The position numbers and the translations under genes were made by a program. Shown piece by piece: positions 46,001 to 52,874 of a stretch of DNA of 52,874 nucleotides; within the stretch, counting starts at the first letter, position 1, and each line of letters opens with the position of its first letter. The notes beneath the pieces were generated by a model. That model had not been told where the DNA came from. It saw only the letters and a program-made list of their open reading frames with translations, and did not search any database. This DNA comes from Discostella pseudostelligera (lineage: Eukaryota > Bacillariophyta > Thalassiosirophyceae > Thalassiosirales > Thalassiosiraceae): contig JALLBK010000321.1 in NCBI GenBank assembly GCA_036940085.1, forward strand, positions 1 to 52,874, read 5' to 3'.

Positions 46001-48428
46001 CAACCTTGCCAAGACGCAGCTAAAGGTGGCTCATGTGGAGATTGAACCAGTCGACGTGCCGCAGTATTGCAAAACTGGCAATCACTTTGTTAGTTTGGCC
46101 AAGCACACTCTCAATGATGCGCAGTTGGTTCAGTGTCTTATGTTTAAGATGCAAGTACTGCCGTTGACGAAGCAATTGACGAACATTGCGGGTAATTTGT
46201 GGGGTCGTACGCTGAAGGGAAATCGTGCCGAGCGTAACGAGTATTTGCTACTGCATGAATTTCACCAACTGAAGTACTTGGTGCCAGAGAAGAGGAATGC
46301 GAAGCAGCGGAATGAGGAATTGTTCGGTGGAGAGGATGGTGGACCGGATGCAGCAGGAGGTAACAATAAGGCAAAATACAGCGGTGGATTGGTGTTGGAG
46401 CCGAAGAAGGGACTGTATGATTCATTCATCCTCTTGTTGGATTTCAATAGTCTTTATCCGTCGTTGATCCAGGAGTACAATTTGTGCTTCACCACCATGG
46501 ACTGGACGAAGAGCGTCGCGACGAGCAACAATATGGACGCTGGAATACCGGGACCACAGGGCGATGTGCTTCCTCCCCTCCCGGACGAAAGCTTGGATCG
46601 AGGGGTTTTACCTAGGGTTATCAAGACACTCGTAGATAGGCGTAGGAATGTCAAAAAGTTCATGCAGAATGAGAAGGACAAAGATAAGAAGGAGGAGGTG
46701 AGCTATGATATTGTTGATTGATTACTCCTTTTGCATTGGCGTGTCTCACATCATCTTCTACTTTCATTATCGTATCAGCTCAACATTCGTCAACTGGCGC
46801 TCAAGCTCACCGCCAACTCAATGTATGGCTGTCTCGGATTTTCCAACTCGCGTTTCTATGCCCAGCCCATTGCCGCTCTCGTTACCGCCATGGGCCGTGA
46901 GACTCTCCAGCGCACCGTAGATCTTGCGCAAAACGCCATCGGACTAGAAGTCATCTATGGTGATACTGATTCCATCATGATCAATACCCGTATCACCGAT
47001 GTCAATGACTATTCCAAGGTGCTGGAGTTAGGAAATAAAGTCAAGCGTGAGGTGAATAAGCTTTACAAGACTCTTGAGCTCGAGATTGATGGCGTCTTTC
47101 GTTCAATGCTCTTGCTGAAGAAGAAGAAGTATGCCGCGGTGACAATCTCCGCGGGTCCCAATGGGCAGTTTGTGTTGGGGAAGGAAATGAAAGGACTTGA
47201 TCTTGTCCGACGTGACTGGTGCATCCAATCTAAGGAGTCTGGGCAGTACGTCCTCGATCAAATCCTTTCAGGAGAAGAGAAGGAGTTGGTGGTGCACAAC
47301 ATTCACGAACACCTTGCGAAGGTGGCGGCGCAGATGCGTGGCGGCGAGTTACCCCTTGAAAAGTACGTCATTACCAAGGGATTGAACAAGCATCCCAACG
47401 ATTACCCCGATGCCAAATCATTGCCTCATGTGTTTGTGGCGAAGATGATGCTCGTTGATCATAAGGCCGTGAGTGTTGGCGATCATATTCCGTATGTCAT
47501 AACCTCACTTCCCGATGGTGATGATGGGAAGCAGCAGGATGCATCTTCCAAGAAGGCACTAGCTTCCGAACGCGCTCGCCACCCCGATGAAATCACCCGC
47601 AGCAACGGTGTACTCAAGCCCGATGTGGAATGGTACTTGACGCAACAGATTTTGCCTCCAATCTCTCGTCTATGTGAGCCCATCGAGGGCACCTCGGCCG
47701 GAATCCTGGCGGAGAAGTTGGGACTAGATTCTACCAAGTACAATTCGGTTTCCGTGAGTGTCGAGGAGGACGACGCCATTGATTACACCCCAGCATCGTG
47801 TTTGCCTGACGTCGAACGATTCAAAGATGTCGAGAAGTTGTTCATGACGTGCTCGGGGTGCGGCGAGGAGTCGAGCTTCCCGGGAGTCTTTCGCATCGCG
47901 ACAGACGAGGGTACGACAATTTGCCAGTCAGGTCTACGCTGTCCCAATCCACACTGCCAACGTGCCAACAATTGGGGAGAAGCTGATCGTTGGAGCTGTG
48001 TTGCCAAAATTCTCAACAAAATGAACGCAACAAAGAAACAACTGCAGAGGCGTTACTATGATGGTTTACTTCGCTGCGACGATCCCATGTGCGGTTTGGA
48101 AACTCGGCAGTTGTCTGTGTGCGAAGATTGTTGCCTCAAGCCAGGATGCAATGGCCGGCTGAAGACTGTCTACACGGAATCGTCACTTCAGACGCAGCTG
48201 AAATACTTTGATTCCTTGTTCGACATTTCCCACGGGCTTAAACAACACCGAAAGTCGCCACAGGCATCAACTATCACGGAGAAGGAAATCACCGAGAGTA
48301 TCGGGGCCAAGGATAAGGAGGCATTCCAGCTGTTGCATGGCTATTCGAGCCATTCGTTGAATAAGAGTGGCTACAATTGGGTCAGCGGCCAGTTTTTCCA
48401 AACTCTCTTCGGTCTTCAGAGGCAGTAA
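43074..48428 (+). CDS. DNA polymerase alpha catalytic subunit
   Basis: Family B polymerase that extends RNA primers made by primase at replication origins and on the lagging strand in the nucleus. Exons 43074-43302, 43417-46697 and 46779-48428 give 1719 aa; introns are 114 and 81 nt. The N-terminus starts with Arg/Lys-rich helices and runs through EREDFVVDDG, which joins across the first intron to LGYHDDG, a typical alpha-subunit block. A poorly conserved acidic, Gly/Ser/Asn-rich part of about 350 residues follows. Polymerase motifs are DFNSLYPS (from residue 1085), KLTANSMYG (1179-1187) and YGDTDS (1230-1235); the two Asp of YGDTDS and the Asp of DFNSLYPS bind metal. The C-terminus has two Cys clusters (CSGC...CPNPHC and CDDPMC...CEDCCLKPGC, about 1528-1635) for the B-subunit contact. 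The size exceeds the usual about 1450 aa because of the inserts. Confidence 0.97.
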
Positions 48429-48975
48429 CAAAGCAACAACTTTGATGTGTGGCTGTTTCGTTTGTCTTGCATCGATTGGAACGACTGTTGGATGCCTATC
48501 TATTAACTGTGGAAAAGAAAAATTTCTATGCATATTGAATTAAACCTGATATTAAGTAAACTCTCTGGTTACGAAGGATGTCGTATATGATTAAATGACT
48601 CGATGTAATGGACGATACTACTACTCGATACTACACTCATGGTGCTGAGGCGGATGGTGGATGGCGAGGATGCGATGGTGAATGATAACCGCCTCTTCCC
48701 GCCATTTTCGCCAAAATTTCTTCGCCAACACACTTCCCGCCATTTCTTCGCCAAAACTCCAGCGATAGCGACCTCAGCGACAGTCAGCGATCCACCACCT
48801 ACCACCTCGATACTACCGCTATCGTACCCCGATCGGATCGGGTTGAATGACGATGACGATGACGCTACGATCTACGATGACGAGGAGACTAGATCAAGAG
48901 ACGGCATTACGATGAATCGAAGATAGAGCAATATTCTGACTCTCGAACTTCACCTTTGATGTTGTGCTGCGGTTG
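48429..48975. promoter_or_regulatory. 5' region of the cytochrome b5 gene with a duplicated double E2F-like element
   Basis: The stretch 48696-48716 and the stretch 48734-48756 are near copies: TTCCCGCCATTT, then TCGCCAAAA, differing by two extra bases. Each is a TTTTGGCGA site next to a GGCGGGAA site read on the other strand. They lie about 220-280 nt upstream of the cytochrome b5 start. The open frame 48639-48926 runs through these elements and is not counted as a gene. Confidence 0.5.
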
Positions 48976-49522
48976 ATGTCGGCGATCGGTATGCTAACTT
49001 TGTCTACGCACACTCGGCACCATTCATTCAAAATCAGAGATCACCAGCAGCAACAGGGGTAAAAACAACCGGGGGGTCCGACCAGGCTTTGGTCTACATG
49101 ATTGGATGAACTTACTTCGTGTTTCCAAAGATTTAGCACAACGACGTGGTGTGCCACTCCGACATGCCGCTATTTCACTTTCGGAGGTACAGTTGCACAA
49201 TCAACCACATGATGGATGGATGATTCTACGCAACAAGGTGTACAATATCACACCGTACTTGGCCTATCATCCTGGAGGACAAGAGATATTGGAAAAATAT
49301 TTAGGACGGGATGCAACAATATTGTTTGACAAGTATCATTCATGGGTGAATATTGATGGATTGGTGGGACCGTTGTTGTTGGGAAGTTTGAGGGTGGAGG
49401 ACACCGATGAGAAGAAACGAAGGCGACAACATCGACAGTATGAGCAGAACAAGGACGATAACGACGAGGAGGAGGAGGAGGAGGCGGATGAGAATGATGA
49501 TGACGACGAGAATTGTAGATAG
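48976..49522 (+). CDS. cytochrome b5 heme-binding domain protein (NCB5OR-type domain)
   Basis: Small electron carrier with one heme. Exon 1 (48976-48988) codes only MSAI plus one base; exon 2 is 49038-49522; together 165 aa. The 49-nt intron is short but has a GTATGC donor and CAG acceptor, and it puts the first in-frame ATG after an upstream stop. If the model is wrong, translation starts at Met 49106. The N-terminus (RGVRPGFGLHDWMNLLRVSK) matches the segment that precedes cytochrome b5 in NCB5OR proteins. The domain has the heme motif YHPGGQEIL and the second ligand in FDKYHSWVN; these His residues are the expected axial ligands. The tail is acidic (Asp/Glu runs) with no transmembrane segment, so it is probably soluble. 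No reductase domain follows, so it is a b5-only protein. Partners could be desaturases or a separate reductase, by inference. Confidence 0.8.
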
Positions 49523-50444
49523 TAATGGGTATCAATGGTACGAGGAGCAATTATGGATAAAACAGGAACAGCAATCTACCATCGTCATCCAAAAATGATA
49601 TGCTTGGGTCACGTCGTCTGCGTCAGAAAGTGATAAATTACAACCAAATACAGCAACCACAGCAACTTGTGCTACCGAAGTTACCTGTCATAAACTCAGC
49701 ACGAGGAGGAGAGAGGAGAGCATACCATAGGACGAAGTGTGCGTGCGTGACCACCGAGGAAAACTTCACAAGTGAAAGAAGTTAGATTATCCTCAAATAA
49801 TACTAATATCAAATTGCTCTACTACTACTACATATTCTCTTCGCCCCCATCCTCTTGCCCACCGTCTCGATGGTGAATGTTTCGGTCTCATTTCCTACCA
49901 CGTGGCAACGATTTGGCGGGAGATGCAATAGACTCGACTCAACTTATTCCACGTGGCAAAGTGTTTTGGCGGGAGACTGGGTTCTTTATGTCAAGAAGCA
50001 CGCACGTGGAACTTCTGACTTTGACACTTCAACTTCTTCTGACGCCACAATCCGACGCAGGTCAGACAGACGCTTCTTTTCGACGCTCTCCGCGCGACGA
50101 TGACGTCGTCGTCGTCGCCGCCGCCACCTACCGGCCGCACCCAACACCAACACTATGGCCACAATAGCCGAAGTACCTCTAGAGAGTGTCAGAAGCGAGC
50201 ATCTCTAGCCATAGCCATGCATAGGCCATGTCCAAGTACCTACCCATGCATAGGCCATAGCCCAATCAGCATTACTTGCAACTAAATTCCATTTCATTTC
50301 GGTCTTCGGTCCCTCTCTTGTTGCTTTTCTACGCGAACACTCTCTGTCTCTGAACTCGAATTATTCTTCTTTGGCGTCGGCGCTCGATTATTGCGAAGTC
50401 ATACAGCAACAACCACGTCCACATCCATCCAATAATTCAGCATT
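49523..50444. other. intergenic region upstream of the acyl-CoA-binding gene
   Basis: No gene is supported. It contains the paired G-box/GGCGGGAGA module described separately and a repeat of GCATAGGCCAT (50219 and 50246), 27 nt apart. The longer open frames here have no recognisable features. Confidence 0.55.
49898..49976 (+). promoter_or_regulatory. paired G-box plus TTTGGCGGGAGA composite module
   Basis: Two direct copies are seen. Copy 1 has CCACGTGGCAACG (49898-49910) then ATTTGGCGGGAGA to 49922. Copy 2 has CCACGTGGCAAAG (49949-49961) then TTTTGGCGGGAGA (49964-49976). Start-to-start spacing is 51 nt. Each joins a bZIP/bHLH-type core to an E2F-like core at nearly fixed spacing. They lie about 480-550 nt upstream of the acyl-CoA-binding gene. 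Another CACGTGGAA is at 50003. Confidence 0.55.
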
Positions 50445-52527
50445 ATGACGACACTGGCATCCACCTTTCGTGCCAAAACCAACTCCATGAAATCGTGGCG
50501 GCCAAGGAATCCTCCATCAGTAAGTCTTTATCTGGTACTTGTTGCAACAAGATTCATCGCGACGCCAAATGTCATGCTCATTATTCGGCGTTACTGTTTT
50601 GATCTGTGCTTCAATGTCAATGCATGAATGTCCACGGTCTTTTCTCTCTCTCTCTCTCGTGGTCATCTTGCCTTGATGCGATGCATCCATCCTACATAAA
50701 ATGACACAGAATCGTGACCGTCTTGAACTCTACGCACTGCACAAGCAATCTGTCTCAGGCGATGCTCCTCCTGCCACAACAGATGATTCATCTTCTTCTT
50801 CTTCCGTGGCAGACAAGGCCAAGTTGGCCGCGTGGAGAACAAAGCGTGGGATGACGCAGGCGGAGGCTATGCAACGATATGTAGAGGAGTGTAAGTACAC
50901 AACATATATGCAGTATTATTTATTGCAAACAGATTCACCATTGCATTCTTCTGTTTGCATTCAATGTGTGTATCGAGTGTTTGTCGCACGCATGTGAACA
51001 CAATTCATTACTTACTTCCATCTCACACAATAATCATCGCACGTTTTATATTTTCTGCTCTTGGCATGCAATGGAACGGTGATGTGTTGGATTCTCTGTT
51101 GCAGGTGATCGACAGTTACGCATCTATGGTACTCGCGACAACAATGACAATGATGGAACAGTGTCAGCTTCAGCTTCGTCGGCGTCAACTTCATCGGGAG
51201 CATTAATAGCCATAGAAACAACAACTGCAATTGCATCATCGACAAACGGGGGAGAGGCATCTGCGAGCGGTCATAGCAACACCAATACCAACACCACCAC
51301 CAACTATCCATCCACCACCACTCCACAAAATACTCCCGCTGCCAGAGGTGCTGCGGTAGGCAGTGGCGAGAGTTATGACGAATCCAATACTGGAAATAAT
51401 GGAGGAGGAGGAGGAGGAGGCATATTGCTCTGTCCAAGAGGTTTGGCAGCGATACCATTGTTGTGCGCTGCGNGGAGGAGGAGGAGGAGGAGGCATATTG
51501 CTCTGTCCAAGAGGTTTGGCAGCGATACCATTGTTGTGCGCTGCGGCGTCCGAGTCGCGATCGGCATATTTGGCTCGGTTGCAAGTGACTCATCCTTCCA
51601 ATGGGGTAAGTGAGAAAAGAGAGAGAGGACGTTATCAGAGCTGAGTTTGCATCGTATTTTGCTTGCTATTGATTCATTCTTTTTCAAACTCATCAAAAAT
51701 TATTGTCATTATCATTAATTACATGCTCAATACCTCACACACACACCCCGACTACCTACCTACCATCAAGTAGTGGTGGGCAAAGCAAGAACCCCTTTGT
51801 CTCGAGGTAGAAAATCCATTATCCATACCCGAGAAGATAATTATTGCATTGGCCACCTACGTTGAGAAAATTTCACTAGTACTTAGCAACTACATGGGAG
51901 AAGGACGTGCCGTTTCCATCATGTCGCCTCGCGTACTGCAGGCTTTTCTATGGCCGGTGCATAATGTTTTCTTATGCACGTGGATATGCTTGATATTAGC
52001 CACCACCTACCTCGGAAGCTTAGTAATGATGTGTCAAACATTATTGTTTGGAGCCAAACGGACTAATGCACCACTTGGTCGATTGTTCATGGAGGAGGTA
52101 CATCCCGGTGCACGTGCCGTTGAGGCCTTGTGTGAGCAGCATCAGGCGATTGGTGTCCGAGTTGCTGGCTTGGCGTTAATGCCACTCATGATGCTTTGTG
52201 ATTTGTCAACGTCCGTAGTGGGTAGAATGGGCGTATTGGCCGGTAGTTTGGTATTTGTCGGGATGGGCCTTTGTAGTTGGTGGTATTGGGTACGTTTCCA
52301 CTTGTTTTGTTTGTGTGTCTTATTTCTCTTTTAGATCTGGAACAGAATTTGATTGTTGGCTGAAATGTATACAACTGCAATGCTCATATCATCATGTTGT
52401 TCACTTTCCACATGATCGTCTCGTCCCTTTGTAGATGTGCATATTGCCCTGGCTTGTGGTATGTGGTCTTTGTCTTGCCACCATGAGTGGCTGGTGTTTT
52501 GGTTTGATTGAGCTAGCAGGGAATTAA
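50445..52527 (+). CDS. acyl-CoA-binding-domain membrane protein (frame interrupted by assembly fault)
   Basis: Exons 50445-50519, 50710-50890, 51105-51605, 51774-52289 and 52435-52527. As given, exon 3 has an N at 51473 between exact 72-nt copies; discounting one copy and the N leaves 430 codons in one frame. Exons 1-3 encode an acyl-CoA-binding domain near the N-terminus: DRLELYALHKQSVSGDAPP, then KAKLAAWRTKRGMTQAEAMQ, RYVEE. The domain keeps the Lys of HKQ, the Lys of KAK and the Tyr of RYVE, but the usual Tyr before KQ is His and the usual Trp after KAK is Leu, so affinity may differ. A Ser/Thr/Asn/Gly linker follows. Exons 4-5 hold about four hydrophobic segments (for example LCTWICLILATTYLGSLVMM and AGSLVFVGMGLCSWWYW). 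It would bind acyl-CoA at an ER, plastid-envelope or peroxisome membrane; which one is unknown. Some acyl-CoA-binding proteins have one tail anchor, but four spans are unusual. Confidence 0.82.
51401..51545. repeat. two exact 72-nt direct copies around a single N (assembly fault)
   Basis: Copies 51401-51472 and 51474-51545 are identical and begin with a GGA run; the N at 51473 separates them. The arrangement is the same as at 33943-34087, down to copy length and a trinucleotide run at the start. Confidence 0.9.
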
Positions 52528-52874
52528 ACATCAATTAGAGAGAGACCCATCTGGATCTGGATCGATAAAACCTCCTCTTGGTTGGTGGTTGGTTTGGAGT
52601 GGGTGATGCTGGGCGCAGAGTCAAGGCAAGCCAAGTCGTCGCGACCACCCGACAGCAGCCTACGCTCAGACTTCTTGTTAACCATAAACTACAATAGCAT
52701 CTCTTTGACGATGAAATTATGAGGAAGGTAGGAATGGCAACATCAACAGTACTATTTCTCTTGCTCACATCATAAGTAGAGTAATGTTGTAGTGGTAGAC
52801 GCCAAATACTCAAATAAAAGCGTGTCGGGTAGAGCGATCTTTAGCGATAAAGAACTGGCGAAAATGGCGGGAGG
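52528..52874. other. 3' flank, with a GGCGAAAATGGCGGGAGG element at the window end
   Basis: No gene is supported in this stretch. The last 20 bases (52855-52874) carry a GGCGAAAATGGCGGGA element like those at 48696-48756 read on the other strand. By analogy with the rest of the window it may belong to the promoter of a gene just beyond the edge. Confidence 0.45.

Noticed and set aside
48639..48926. 95-codon plus-strand frame upstream of cytochrome b5
   Set aside because: It runs through the duplicated E2F-like elements and no good splice joins it in frame to the b5 domain; the tiny MSAI exon fits better.

Overview
The window reads as nuclear DNA of a diatom, most likely a centric species. 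Genes are well spaced and lie on both strands. Every intron I could resolve is GT-AG; most are 75-330 nt. Proteins carry long Ser/Asn/Gln/Asp low-complexity inserts. One presequence has a signal peptide followed by Phe, as in diatom plastid import, and two proteins look like typical diatom secreted or membrane proteins. No rRNA, tRNA, transposon, CRISPR array or virus was seen. The species cannot be fixed from the sequence alone.

Layout: 1-2521 is mostly intergenic, with a tentative four-exon small membrane-protein gene (1173-1937, +). Then: secreted Cys-rich protein (2522-4066, -); GBF1/GNOM-type Sec7 ARF-GEF (5025-11151, +); probably plastid ABC-F ATPase (11928-15095, -); giant PPR protein (16079-21732, -); TALE homeodomain protein with a C-terminal Cys/Trp motif (22266-24436, -); small Pro/Thr-rich membrane protein (26300-26788, +); Gln/His-rich protein of unknown role (27640-30555, -); acidic Ser-rich protein of unknown role (31807-34560, -); release factor eRF3 with a PAM2-like N-terminus (35132-36997, +); membrane-anchored cellobiose-phosphorylase-like protein (38165-42484, +); DNA polymerase alpha catalytic subunit (43074-48428, +); cytochrome b5-domain protein (48976-49522, +); acyl-CoA-binding-domain membrane protein (50445-52527, +).

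The genes are mostly eukaryotic housekeeping functions and form no operon. The shared feature is in the promoters: E2F-like GGCGGGA / TTTTGGCG elements recur in most 5' intergenic regions, sometimes paired, palindromic or joined to a CACGTG G-box. The polymerase alpha promoter has the clearest E2F-type pair. The cytochrome b5 and acyl-CoA-binding genes are neighbours and could both serve lipid metabolism, but that is inference.

Two assembly faults matter to any reader. The only two N bases (34015 and 51473) each sit between exact 72-nt direct copies, and each breaks a reading frame that is restored when one copy plus the N is discounted. They look like unmerged contig overlaps and not biology.
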